From Pseudomonadota bacterium (GTDB lineage: Bacteria; Myxococcota_A; Polyangia; Polyangiales; Polyangiaceae), in NCBI GenBank assembly GCA_023402175.1, contig JAEXCN010000365.1, forward strand, positions 1 to 58,380: 58,380 nt of DNA. Direction: 5' to 3'. A program made the translations under genes and the position numbers. The notes beneath the pieces are model-generated. The model saw only the letters and a list, made by a program, of their open reading frames with translations, had not been told where the DNA came from and made no database searches. Position 1 is the stretch's first letter. The number at the start of each line of letters is the position of its first letter. Shown one piece after another: positions 19,771-27,967 of this stretch.

Positions 19771-20352
19771 GTGAAGACAGGCGTGTCAGAGACGTCTCGG
19801 AGCTCTGCTTCGAATCTGTCGAACGGCGACGACGCTCCGTTCCCCAGTGACAAGTTCGACGAGCACGAGCGCGATACGGCGCAGCGCGCGTACCCGCGAG
19901 AGATCGTCGAGGGCACGAAGCGCACGACGAAGATGCCGAAGCTCGATCTCGCGGCGCTCCGCACGGAGAGCGGCACGCGACCTGCGCTCTCGCACGACGC
20001 CATCGAGCGTCACGTCCGCGAGAAGATGGAAGACGCGTTCGCCGACGTCCATCGCTCGAGTGACATCGAGGTCGACCCGCATTCTCGGCCGACCATCGCA
20101 GCAGGCATCCCCGCGACGGTCCCTCCGAAGCGCGACGGTGAGTGGTCCCCGGACTCGCTCGCCGCATCGACGCCGCGGCCGTTCGAGCCGGCAGCAGATG
20201 CGCCTCGAGCGACGCCGCTCGCGGTCGCCTCATCACGCGCCCCGTCGATCCCGGGCTGGGCCGTCGGCTTCATCGTGCTCGGCCTCGTCTTCCTCGTGTC
20301 GGCGGCCGGGACCGTGGGATTCATCCTCGGACGTCGTTCCGCGGCTCCCTAG
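19771..20352 (+). CDS. C-terminally anchored membrane protein of unknown function
   Basis: 193 residues. The GTG at 19771 is chosen because it has AGGAGG four bases upstream; the frame is open for another 27 codons, but those lack a ribosome-binding site. Residues 1-160 are hydrophilic, Ser/Asp/Arg-rich and probably disordered. A single hydrophobic segment (IPGWAVGFIVLGLVFLVSAAGTVGFILG) sits just before the C-terminus, giving a tail-anchor topology with a cytoplasmic body. No enzyme motif is seen. Related layouts occur in Myxococcota near signalling genes, but no partner is evident here. Confidence 0.7.
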   Translation: MKTGVSETSRSSASNLSNGDDAPFPSDKFDEHERDTAQRAYPREIVEGTKRTTKMPKLDLAALRTESGTRPALSHDAIERHVREKMEDAFADVHRSSDIEVDPHSRPTIAAGIPATVPPKRDGEWSPDSLAASTPRPFEPAADAPRATPLAVASSRAPSIPGWAVGFIVLGLVFLVSAAGTVGFILGRRSAAP

Positions 20353-20362
20353 CCCGCTTGGA

Positions 20363-20522
20363 TCACGGCTCGGCAGGCGGCGGGCACGTCGCCTTCGTTC
20401 CTCCGGTCGTGCACGACGCGCACTCGTACCCGAGCGCGATCCCCTGGTTTTCGCATTTGACCATGTACGGCGTGCCGTAGATCTGCGGGTCGACGCGCCT
20501 CCGACGTGCTCCCTGGAGGAAG
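20363..20522 (-). pseudogene. possible Cys-rich gene remnant
   Basis: In the 422-bp spacer between 20353 and 20774, a minus-strand frame ending at 20363 reads QIYGTPYMVKCENQG, then LGYECASCTTGGTKATCPPPAEP and a stop. Paired cysteines and a Pro-rich tail resemble the C-termini of secreted Cys-rich proteins. The frame is closed by an upstream stop about 160 bp away and has no good start, so it is probably a fragment. Nothing else in this spacer is supported. Confidence 0.25.
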
Positions 20523-20774
20523 AAAGACGGTCTCGGCTACAGCGCCCCCACATCCCGGCAGATGGATAAGCTTTGCCCCTCGTGGAGGCGCTCGCCCCTG
20601 GGGCAGAGATCCGAGTCATCCAGCCATCGACCGCTGCGAAGGCGGCGATTCGCGGGCGAGAGCCCATCGATTCGCGTTTCCCGTGCACCTTGCACGCGTC
20701 CCTCGACCGCCTTCGACCGTCGGCTCGCCACGTGCAATCACGGCCTCGGGGAGCAGAGAGTCAGCGTTCGATCC

Positions 20775-21329
20775 ATGCGAGTTGCGTTGTTCGTCCTTCC
20801 CGCCGCGCTGCTGTCGTTGGTCGTCGTCGGAGCGGGATGCAGCACTCCGTCGGTTGAAGGGGATCCCCTGTCCGTCGGCCCGAGCTCCAAGAGCAAGACG
20901 AAGAAGGGCAACACGACGGACGCGGGGGCTGTCGAGCCGGATACGACCGCGCAAGAGCCCACGACCACGCCCGACGCGGACAGCACCGGGACGGAAGCGG
21001 ACGCGGGCGCGCCTCCGGCGACGGGCGCGTGCGCCGGCTCCGCCACCGCAGACGCGTGCTTCACCTGCTGCGAGCAGCAGGCTCCGCAAGGGCTTCCGAT
21101 CCTCCAGCAAGCGTTCGGCAACTGCGTCTGCGGGACCGGCACCGGCAACTGCGCCGCCGAATGTGGCGGCAGCTTCTGCGCGGGGGCGCCGCCGTCGGCG
21201 CTCTGCGAGAAATGCCTCGATGCTGCAAACACCTGCCGGCTTCAGGCGGATACGGCGTGTGAGCAGACGCCGGCGTGCAATGCGCTGTTCCAGTGCGACG
21301 ACGCGAGCAAGTGCGCGAGCAAGCCTTGA
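20775..21329 (+). CDS. Cys-rich secreted lipoprotein
   Basis: 184 residues. The signal MRVALFVLPAALLSLVVVGAGC ends in a lipobox (VGAGC). A low-complexity Thr/Asp/Pro/Ala linker (about residues 25-85) follows, then a compact C-terminal domain with about 15 cysteines spaced as in small disulphide-bonded extracellular domains (ACFTCCEQQ, NCVCGTGTGNCAAECGG, LCEKCLDAANTC, ACNALFQCDD, KCASKP). It should be lipidated and exposed in the periplasm or on the surface. The start at 20775 fits the signal peptide; the frame is open upstream but not hydrophobic. Family and ligand are unknown. Confidence 0.82.
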   Translation: MRVALFVLPAALLSLVVVGAGCSTPSVEGDPLSVGPSSKSKTKKGNTTDAGAVEPDTTAQEPTTTPDADSTGTEADAGAPPATGACAGSATADACFTCCEQQAPQGLPILQQAFGNCVCGTGTGNCAAECGGSFCAGAPPSALCEKCLDAANTCRLQADTACEQTPACNALFQCDDASKCASKP

Positions 21330-21400
21330 GCGCACGGGTGGCTCGCAGGTGCACTCGGAGTTGGGGTTGGGCTCGGATTCGGACTGAGGCTCCGGCTCAG

Positions 21401-21457
21401 ACGAGCACGAGCACGAGCACGAGTACGGGCACGAGCACGAGCACGAGCACGAGCACG
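21401..21457. repeat. hexanucleotide tandem repeat (ACGAGC)n
   Basis: About nine copies of ACGAGC with two single-base variants lie between the Cys-rich lipoprotein stop and the YchJ-like gene. The repeat is non-coding and ends about 28 bp before the next start. It could vary in copy number by slippage and so alter spacing to the promoter. Confidence 0.8.
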
Positions 21458-21485
21458 ACGGGGAGTGCGCTATAAGCTGCCGCTC

Positions 21486-21965
21486 ATGAAGGCAGCGCAG
21501 TGTCCATGCGGATCGGGATTGCGGTACCACGCATGTTGTCGCCGCTTTCACGAGCGGGAGGCGAGGCCCGAGACGCCGGAGGCGCTCATGCGCTCGCGAT
21601 GGTCCGCGTTCGCGCTCGGACGGGGCGATTGGCTGTTCGACACGCTTGCGTCGACGCATCCCGATCACGCGGCGCCGCGCGACGCCGCCATCAAAGAGCT
21701 CTCGCGCGTGCGGGAGCGGCAACGGTTCATGAAGCTCTCGGTGCTGCACGCGCGCGCGTCGCAGGACGAAGGTGAGGTCCTGTTCATCGCGAGGATCTTC
21801 GAAAAAGGGCGAGACTGCTCGTTCGCCGAGCTCTCGCATTTCGTCCGAGAAGACGGGGAATGGCGCTATGCCTCTGGGATCCTCGTGCCGGCGGACAAGC
21901 TGCCCGAAGACACGTCCGCGCTGACAGCGGACGCGTTCCTCGCGCTCGCAGAAGCCAGCGAATGA
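21486..21965 (+). CDS. YchJ-like (UPF0225) SEC-C motif protein
   Basis: 159 residues, matching the family length. The N-terminal CPCGSGLRYHACC is the zinc-binding SEC-C-like motif. It is followed by EALMRSRWSAFALGRGDWLFDTLASTHP and a C-terminal SNTF2-like domain with the conserved ARIFEKG..CSFAELSHFVREDGEWRYASG. The family has no firmly established function. The ATG at 21486 is used; a GTG seven codons upstream is possible. It lies between a tandem repeat and the deacetylase gene and starts a same-strand run. Confidence 0.9.
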   Translation: MKAAQCPCGSGLRYHACCRRFHEREARPETPEALMRSRWSAFALGRGDWLFDTLASTHPDHAAPRDAAIKELSRVRERQRFMKLSVLHARASQDEGEVLFIARIFEKGRDCSFAELSHFVREDGEWRYASGILVPADKLPEDTSALTADAFLALAEASE

Positions 21966-22025
21966 CGCGCGGGTGGGCGCAGCCGCCGCGTGGTTGCCGT
22001 CCGAGCCCGGTCGTATGATGAACAC

Positions 22026-23861
22026 GTGACGGCCGTGAGCACGCCGGACCCGAGCCGGAGACGCGCCCTCTGGAAGAGGCCGCTCGTCGCCGTGCTCGGA
22101 CTGGCGGCGCTCGGCTGGAGCGACGACCTCGCGAGCGAGCGCTCGACGGCCGCGCGCGACGGCCAGGTCGTCCATCGTTCGCCGGCGCGTGGCCCCACAC
22201 GCCCGCCGATCCACGGAACGAGCTTCCCCGACGGCGTCCTCGCGCTCACCTGGGACGACGGACCCGACGTGAACACGCTCGAGCTCGCGCAGTACCTGCG
22301 GTCGCAGAGGGTCTCGGCGACGTTCTTCGTCGTGGGAGAGTGGATCGACGGCGTGTCCGAAGAGCCCGGCGTCGGAGCGTCCGTCCATTCGACCGGTTAC
22401 CGTCACCTTCCGCTCCTCGCGGACGTCGTCGCGCTCGGACATCGCATCGGGAGCCACACCGAGAACCATGTGCTGCTCGGAGGAGCCGCCGAGGTCGACG
22501 TCGCCGCGCAGCTCGGCGAGAGCCAGCGCGACATCGACCCGTTCCTCACGAACGAGCTTCGAATCTTCCGCGCGCCGGCGGGGTACTTCTCGCGCTCGGC
22601 CGCGGCCGCGATTGCCGAGCCGTTCTTCAGCGACCTCGTCGGCCCGTTTCACTGGGACATCGACGCGAAGGACTGGGAAGGCTCGCTCTATTGCGGCTCG
22701 TCCAAGCCAGCCGAATGCGAGCCTGGACCGCTCTCCGGACGTGCTCGCGTGCGTCCTCGCGTCATCGCGCATCGCTACGTGCAGCGTGTCGAGAGCATGC
22801 GTCGGGGAATCGTCCTCATGCACGACCGCGTCGGGGACGTCGGCTCGGGCTACGCGCTCGACGTCGCGCGCGAGCTCGTACCGCAGCTCGAAGCACGCGG
22901 CTTCGTGTTCGCGGCGCCCGTCCTCGCGTTCGGTCCGCTCACGCCACGGCTCGCGAGCGAGCCGGGCGCGGTCCCGCCGGGGTCCTCGGTCTTCGCCGAC
23001 GTCGACGGTGATGGTCGCGACGATCTCTGTCGCGAATACCGCGGCTCGATCCGCTGCGCGTACGCGGTCCCCTCGCCGCCCGAGGGCCACGCCGTCCCGC
23101 GAACGATGTTCGACGCGCTCGACCGCGCCTCGAATGTCCCGGACGGCCTACGATCGATGGACGCCGGAGATGTCGACGGCGATGGGCGTGCAGACCTTTG
23201 CCTGATGACGGACGAGGCGATCGACTGCGCGCTCGCCAGGGATCGAACGTTCGGCAAGCTACGGCGATGGAGCACGCAGCTCACCCCGCTCCACGGGTCG
23301 ATCTATGCGCGGTCGTTCCGACTTGCGGACGTCAACGGGGACGGACGTGCCGATGCGTGCGCGCTCATCGGCGAAGGCATCCTGTGCGCGGCGAGCACCG
23401 GGGCCATGTCGTTCGGTCCTCCACGCCTGTGGCTCGGCGCGCGGATCGTCCACGACGGCGCGCCCCTTTCGCTCGCGGACATCGATCGCGACGGCCGCGC
23501 CGACTTCTGCGGGATCGTCCAGCAGAGGCCTGCGCTCGGCGCGAAGACGCGCGGCATCCAGTGCGCACTCTCGAGCGGGCACTCGTTCGGGCCGATCGCC
23601 CGATGGTCGGCGCCGGGCGATCTCGAAGCGCATGGCGCGATGCAGCTCGGCGATCTCAACGGAGACGGTCGCGCCGACGTCTGCGTTGCGGACGGTAGCG
23701 GCGTCCGCTGCGCGCTCTCGAACGGGCGCGGATTCAAGGCCTCGTCGATCTGGTCGGAGATGCACGCGTCCGGCATCCGTCTCGCCGACATCAACGGCGA
23801 TGGCAGATCGGACCTCTGCAGCTTCGCCGGTGCGGGCGTCGACTGCGGGCTCGCTCCTTGA
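22026..23861 (+). CDS. polysaccharide deacetylase fused to six FG-GAP/VCBS-type repeats
   Basis: About 611 residues from the GTG at 22026; another GTG twelve codons earlier is possible. A membrane or signal segment (RPLVAVLGLAALGWS) is followed by a CE4 NodB-like deacetylase domain (about residues 65-300). All five CE4 motifs are present: LTWDDGPD, RIGSHTENH, RAPAGYFS, DIDAKDW and IVLMHDR. CE4 enzymes remove N- or O-acetyl groups from chitin-like, peptidoglycan or exopolysaccharide chains with a metal. Residues 320-611 are six repeats built on D-x-D/N-x-DGR-x-D (for example ADVNGDGRADACA), the calcium-binding FG-GAP motif of beta-propellers. Five of the six are followed by a second Cys about 8-20 residues later. 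The propeller probably binds polymer or a partner outside the cell. Confidence 0.93.
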   Translation: MTAVSTPDPSRRRALWKRPLVAVLGLAALGWSDDLASERSTAARDGQVVHRSPARGPTRPPIHGTSFPDGVLALTWDDGPDVNTLELAQYLRSQRVSATFFVVGEWIDGVSEEPGVGASVHSTGYRHLPLLADVVALGHRIGSHTENHVLLGGAAEVDVAAQLGESQRDIDPFLTNELRIFRAPAGYFSRSAAAAIAEPFFSDLVGPFHWDIDAKDWEGSLYCGSSKPAECEPGPLSGRARVRPRVIAHRYVQRVESMRRGIVLMHDRVGDVGSGYALDVARELVPQLEARGFVFAAPVLAFGPLTPRLASEPGAVPPGSSVFADVDGDGRDDLCREYRGSIRCAYAVPSPPEGHAVPRTMFDALDRASNVPDGLRSMDAGDVDGDGRADLCLMTDEAIDCALARDRTFGKLRRWSTQLTPLHGSIYARSFRLADVNGDGRADACALIGEGILCAASTGAMSFGPPRLWLGARIVHDGAPLSLADIDRDGRADFCGIVQQRPALGAKTRGIQCALSSGHSFGPIARWSAPGDLEAHGAMQLGDLNGDGRADVCVADGSGVRCALSNGRGFKASSIWSEMHASGIRLADINGDGRSDLCSFAGAGVDCGLAP

Positions 23862-23890
23862 GCCGCGCATCGATCGCGTGACCCGCACGA

Positions 23891-25807
23891 TCAGCCGTCG
23901 AGGAGCACCTCGAGGAAACGATCGCCGTACTGCTCGACGCGCGCAGGGCCCATCCCATGCACGTAGAGCAGGGCTTCGCGCGTGAGCGGCCGCTTGTGGG
24001 CCATGTCCGCGAGCGTCCGATCGTGCGCCACGACGTACGCCGGCATTCCCTTCTCCTTCGCGATTTCCGCGCGCCGAGCCCGGAGCCGCTCGAACAGGCT
24101 CTGCGCTTCCGGATCGAGCGATGGCGGGGGCGCCGGCGTGCGTTCGCCACGAGCGCGCCGCTTGCTCGCCGGGGCGCGCGGCTCGGCGGGAAGCACGATG
24201 CGCGCGGGCGTCTCGCCCTTCATCACGGCAGCCCCGGACTTCGTCAGATACGGCACCGGATGCTCCGTCGGCGTGAGATCGATCCACCCGGCAGCGAGCA
24301 GCGCGCGCAGGAGCGCGAGGAGCCACTCTTGTGAGCGATCTCGCAAGAGCCCGAACGTCGACAACTTGGTGAACCCGAAGCGCTCCGTCTTCTCGTTCTC
24401 GACGCCGCGGAGCATCTCGGCGACCGCTTGGAGGCCGCCGCGACGCTGCGCACGCGCGACCGCAGCCAGCGCCTTCTTGACGACGAGCGTCGTCTCGTCG
24501 GAGATCGTCTCGTCGACGCTCGTTTCGCCGTCGAGCTCGAGGCATACGTCGCAGTGCCCGCATCCGCCGAGGAGCTCGTGCTCGTCGCCGAAGTACCGGA
24601 GGACGAAGTCGTGACGACACGTGCGAGCGTCGAGGTAACGGAGCAAATCGCGGAACAGGCCCCAGGCGCGCGCCGCGAGGGCCGGATCGACCGTCGTGCC
24701 ATCGATCCCCGTGCTGACGAGGCGTCGGCGGAGTCCGATGTCGGCGCCGGAGCAGAGGAGCAGGCCGCTCGCCTCCGCCCCGTCGCGTCCTGCGCGTCCG
24801 ACCTCCTGGTAATAGGCCTCGATCGACGAAGGTGGCTGCACGTGCACGACCGCACGGATGTCGGGTCGATCGATCCCCATCCCGAACGCATTCGTCGCGA
24901 CGACGACGCTGACCTTGCGCGAGGCGAACCGCTCGGCGACGCGCGTGCGTCCGTCGCCGCTCATTCCTGCGTGGTAGGCCGCGGCGCTCCACCCTCGCTC
25001 CGACAAGAGCGCGGCGTATTGCTCGGTCGTCTTCCGGGTCGCCGCATAGATGATGGCGCCGCCGCGCGGCGAGCGCGGATCGCCGAGCGCTGCTCCGAGC
25101 GCGCGGTCGAGCTCCTGCTTCGCTTCGCGCGGGCCGTCGACATGCCGGGCCGCGAGATGCAGGTTCGGACGAGCGAACCCCCGCAGCACCTCGTGGCAGC
25201 GCTCCCCGAGGCCGAGGCGTTCGCGGATCTCGCGACGGACGGCAGGCGTCGCGGTCGCGGTGCACGCGAGGATGCGCGGCGGCGACAGCCTCTCGAGCAT
25301 CGCTCCGATCTGGAGGTACTCCGGTCGAAAGTCGTGCCCCCACTGCGCGATGCAGTGCGCCTCGTCCACGGCGACGAGGGCGACCTTCGAGCGCGCGACC
25401 CGATCGACGAACGCGCCGTTGGCCAGCCGCTCCGGCGCGACGTACACGAGATCGTATTCGCCGCGGATCATCGCCGCCTCGCGCGCTTGTCGCTCCGCGA
25501 GCTCGACCGTCGAGGCGAGGAACGTCGCGCGCACGCCGCGCGCCGCGAGCGAGCGGACCTGGTCTTCCATGAGCGCGACGAGCGGAGACACGACGAGCGT
25601 GAGCCCGTCGAGCACCACCGCCGGCAGCTGGTACGTCAGCGACTTTCCACCACCCGTGGGCGCGACGACGAGCACGCGTCCCGGCTCGCCGAGCAGCGCG
25701 TCGATCGCCTCACGTTGCCAGGGACGGAACGCGTCGAGGCCGAAGCGATCGCGGAGGACGTCGTCGATCGACGGATCGAGGCGTGACAAGGCGGACGATG
25801 CAGCCAT
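23891..25807 (-). CDS. recQ: RecQ family ATP-dependent DNA helicase
   Basis: 638 residues from the ATG at 25807; the frame extends 37 codons upstream without conservation. Superfamily 2 helicase motifs are present in order: motif 0 (GLDAFRPWQREAI), Walker A (APTGGGKSLTYQLPAV), DEAH with the aromatic loop (AVDEAHCIAQWGHDFRPEY), TATATP, and motif VI (YYQEVGRAGRDG). The RecQ-C-terminal zinc site is CRHDF...GGCGHCDVC. A winged-helix region follows, and an HRDC domain (about residues 540-638) ends the protein. The enzyme unwinds recombination intermediates and stalled forks. It is divergent from the quinone oxidoreductase gene and convergent with the deacetylase gene, with a 29-bp gap. Confidence 0.97.
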   Translation of the reverse strand: MAASSALSRLDPSIDDVLRDRFGLDAFRPWQREAIDALLGEPGRVLVVAPTGGGKSLTYQLPAVVLDGLTLVVSPLVALMEDQVRSLAARGVRATFLASTVELAERQAREAAMIRGEYDLVYVAPERLANGAFVDRVARSKVALVAVDEAHCIAQWGHDFRPEYLQIGAMLERLSPPRILACTATATPAVRREIRERLGLGERCHEVLRGFARPNLHLAARHVDGPREAKQELDRALGAALGDPRSPRGGAIIYAATRKTTEQYAALLSERGWSAAAYHAGMSGDGRTRVAERFASRKVSVVVATNAFGMGIDRPDIRAVVHVQPPSSIEAYYQEVGRAGRDGAEASGLLLCSGADIGLRRRLVSTGIDGTTVDPALAARAWGLFRDLLRYLDARTCRHDFVLRYFGDEHELLGGCGHCDVCLELDGETSVDETISDETTLVVKKALAAVARAQRRGGLQAVAEMLRGVENEKTERFGFTKLSTFGLLRDRSQEWLLALLRALLAAGWIDLTPTEHPVPYLTKSGAAVMKGETPARIVLPAEPRAPASKRRARGERTPAPPPSLDPEAQSLFERLRARRAEIAKEKGMPAYVVAHDRTLADMAHKRPLTREALLYVHGMGPARVEQYGDRFLEVLLDG

Positions 25808-25994
25808 CCTCGCGTCCGGGGATAGCACGGAAAGATAGCGGGCGCGGAAGGCGTGTTCGGGAGGCCGCGCGACCTCGTCTTTGGAGTTCATCCGAGGGCA
25901 TGTCGGCTCGAACCGCAAATCGGTTGCGCACGATCTTCGTCATGTGCCTCGCCTGGGAGGATTCGGGCTGGCACGCGTGTGGTATGTCGAGACC

Positions 25995-26969
25995 ATGCGC
26001 GCCGTCCGCTGCCACGATCCGAAGGGTCCCTCGAGCCTCCGCGTCGACGAGGTCGCCGATCCGAAGCCCGCCGCCGGTGAAGTCCTCATCGAGGTGAAAG
26101 CGGCCGGCCTGAACTTCCCCGACGTCCTGCTCTCGTACGGCAAGTACCAGTTCAAGCCCGAGCCGCCCTTCATCCTCGGAGGCGAAGCGGCCGGCGTCGT
26201 CCTCGCGGTCGGCGACGGAGTCACCTCGGTGCGCGCCGGCGATCGCGTCGCGACGTGGATGATCCACGGCGCGTTCGCAGAGAAGATCGTCGTCCCGGAG
26301 CTCGCGACGGTGAAGCTCCCCGATGGCGTCGGCTTCGAGACCGGCGCGGCGACGCTCTTGACGTACGCGACGACGTACCACGCGCTCGTCGATCGTGCCG
26401 CGCTCCGCTCGGGAGAGACGCTCCTCGTCCTCGGCGCCGCGGGTGGCGTCGGTACGGCGGCCGTCGAGCTCGGAAAGCTCCTCGGCGCGCGCGTCATCGC
26501 CGCCGCATCGACGGACGACAAGGTTGCATTCTGCAAGGAGCACGGTGCAGCCGAAGGGATCGTCTACAGCCGTGAGGACCTCAAGGAGCGGACGAAGGCG
26601 CTCACCAACGGCGCCGGCGCCGACGTCGTCTACGATCCCGTTGGTGGTGCCCTTTCCGAGGCAGCGCTCCGGTCGATCGCCTGGGAGGGACGTTTCCTCG
26701 TCGTGGGCTTCGCCGCCGGCGAGATCCCGAAGATCCCGCTCAACCTCGTGCTCCTGAAGGGCTGTCAGATCGTCGGCGTCTTCTGGGGATCGTTCGCGAT
26801 GCGCGATGCCGCGAGAAACCGCGCGAACGGCGTCAGGCTCTTCGACTGGGTGGCCGAGGGCAAGCTGCGCCCGCACGTCGACGCGGTGCTCCCGTTCGCG
26901 CAGGCGAACGAAGCACTCACGCGGATGGAGCGGCGTGAGGTCAAAGGGAAGATCGTCCTCGTGCCCTGA
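25995..26969 (+). CDS. zinc-independent NAD(P)H:quinone oxidoreductase (MDR superfamily)
   Basis: 324 residues, the normal length. The ATG at 25995 starts the conserved MRAVRCHDPKGPSSLRVDEV. The catalytic domain has AAGLNFPDVLLSYGKYQ and PPFILGGEAAGVVLAVG. The Rossmann domain has LLVLGAAGGVGTAAVELGKLLGA, the NAD(P)-binding glycine-rich loop. Structural and catalytic zinc cysteines of alcohol dehydrogenases are absent, which fits the quinone oxidoreductase branch. YDPVGG and WGSFAMRD are typical of NADPH-dependent homologues. The real electron acceptor is unknown. It stands alone on this strand, divergent from recQ. Confidence 0.93.
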   Translation: MRAVRCHDPKGPSSLRVDEVADPKPAAGEVLIEVKAAGLNFPDVLLSYGKYQFKPEPPFILGGEAAGVVLAVGDGVTSVRAGDRVATWMIHGAFAEKIVVPELATVKLPDGVGFETGAATLLTYATTYHALVDRAALRSGETLLVLGAAGGVGTAAVELGKLLGARVIAAASTDDKVAFCKEHGAAEGIVYSREDLKERTKALTNGAGADVVYDPVGGALSEAALRSIAWEGRFLVVGFAAGEIPKIPLNLVLLKGCQIVGVFWGSFAMRDAARNRANGVRLFDWVAEGKLRPHVDAVLPFAQANEALTRMERREVKGKIVLVP

Positions 26970-26982
26970 ACCCACTACCACG

Positions 26983-27054
26983 GTGGAGCTCGGTCAGAAC
27001 GGCAACAAGCTGACCGGCACGATCTGTGGGCGCGACGCGTCGACGGGTCTCTGA
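26983..27054 (+). pseudogene. fragment of a beta-strand-rich protein
   Basis: Thirteen bases after the oxidoreductase stop, a GTG-initiated frame reads VELGQNGNKLTGTICGRDAS and ends two codons later. The sequence resembles the strand-turn-strand signatures seen inside secreted lipoproteins, but at 23 residues it cannot be a full domain and it has no ribosome-binding site. Gene debris is the simplest reading. Confidence 0.25.
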
Positions 27055-27071
27055 CCGTCACGCTCCAAGCG

Positions 27072-27605
27072 TCATCGCCTTCGCCGCCGTCCCGCGAGCG
27101 CTCCGGCGAGAGTGCCGGCGACCGGCGTGAGGAGCACCGCGAGCAGGAGCTGGCCGGTCGGCATCACGGCGTTGCCCTCGGGCGTGTAGGGCGGTGCGAG
27201 GGTGGTCGCGAGGAAGAAGAAGAGGAAGAAGGCCACCGGCGACACGCCGACGAAGGCGAGCGCGGCGAGCCCCCAGCGGAAGCGCGGAATGTCGACCGGC
27301 TCTTCCCCGGCGTGGTGGAGGTCGCGCGTGAAGTTTCCCCAGAAGCGGCTGTAGCGAAGAACGACCGACCGCGCTTGGCCCGCGATGACGTCGGCCGAAT
27401 ACTCGCGGCGCCGTCGGATCGCTCCGAGATCGATCGTCGTCGTGAGCACGTGTCGCCCCGCGCTGACCGGTAGCTCCAGCTCGACGCCTTGCTTGAACCC
27501 GCCGTCGTAGATGACGTTGCCGTCGAGGTGCAGCTGCAAACGGACGTCGACGATGAAGAACCCCGGAGGCGGGAACGTGATTCTCAGGATCTGCCGCGAG
27601 TACAC
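27072..27605 (-). CDS. membrane protein of unknown function
   Basis: 177 residues from a GTG at 27605 preceded closely by GAGG. The N-terminal 110 residues are beta-rich (FFIVDVRLQLHLDGNVIYDGGF, GVELELPVSAGRHVLTTTIDL), as in a small immunoglobulin-like or PEGA-like domain. Two C-terminal hydrophobic segments follow (LAALAFVGVSPVAFFLFFFLATTLAPP and LLLAVLLTPVAGTLAGALAG), ending in a basic RRRRR tail. The soluble domain therefore precedes the membrane anchors. No family assigned. A short palindrome 66 bp upstream may belong to its promoter. Confidence 0.7.
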   Translation of the reverse strand: MYSRQILRITFPPPGFFIVDVRLQLHLDGNVIYDGGFKQGVELELPVSAGRHVLTTTIDLGAIRRRREYSADVIAGQARSVVLRYSRFWGNFTRDLHHAGEEPVDIPRFRWGLAALAFVGVSPVAFFLFFFLATTLAPPYTPEGNAVMPTGQLLLAVLLTPVAGTLAGALAGRRRRR

Positions 27606-27967
27606 GCCTCAGGATAGCCGATTGAGCAGCGCGAAGATTCCCGCCCTTTCGTGAAGCGAACGCCGTCGCGGTTCGAAAATCGAACTAGTTCGGACGCGCG
27701 CCGCTCCGCAAGATAGGCCACGAACGCGGACGAATGGCACCGAGCGGGTAGCAACGCCCGCGATATCGGAGCCCGGAGTCGGTCCTTCCGTGGGCCCGAC
27801 GCGTGCCATCATTTGCACCATACACATTCCCTGAAGAGCGCGAGCCTCCAGCGGCACTCATCGTGTCGAAACGGGCCGCTTGTCGTCCGTGTGGCGTCCA
27901 TGTGGCGTGCTCGCCGTCCGCAACGGCATTCGTAAATACCGAACCGCATACTTCATCAGAGGAGCAC
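27606..27967. other. 362-bp divergent spacer
   Basis: The spacer lies between the minus-strand membrane protein gene and the plus-strand beta-helix lipoprotein gene. No gene is supported. The only clear structure is the palindrome at 27671-27685. Base composition is less G/C-rich towards its right end, which would suit a promoter for the lipoprotein gene. Confidence 0.5.
27671..27685. promoter_or_regulatory. 15-bp palindrome, operator candidate
   Basis: GTTCGA AAA TCGAAC is a perfect 6-bp inverted repeat with a 3-bp A-rich centre, in the divergent spacer 66 bp from one start codon and about 280 bp from the other. Such short symmetrical sites are typical of dimeric repressors, but no regulator is adjacent. 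Confidence 0.3.
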
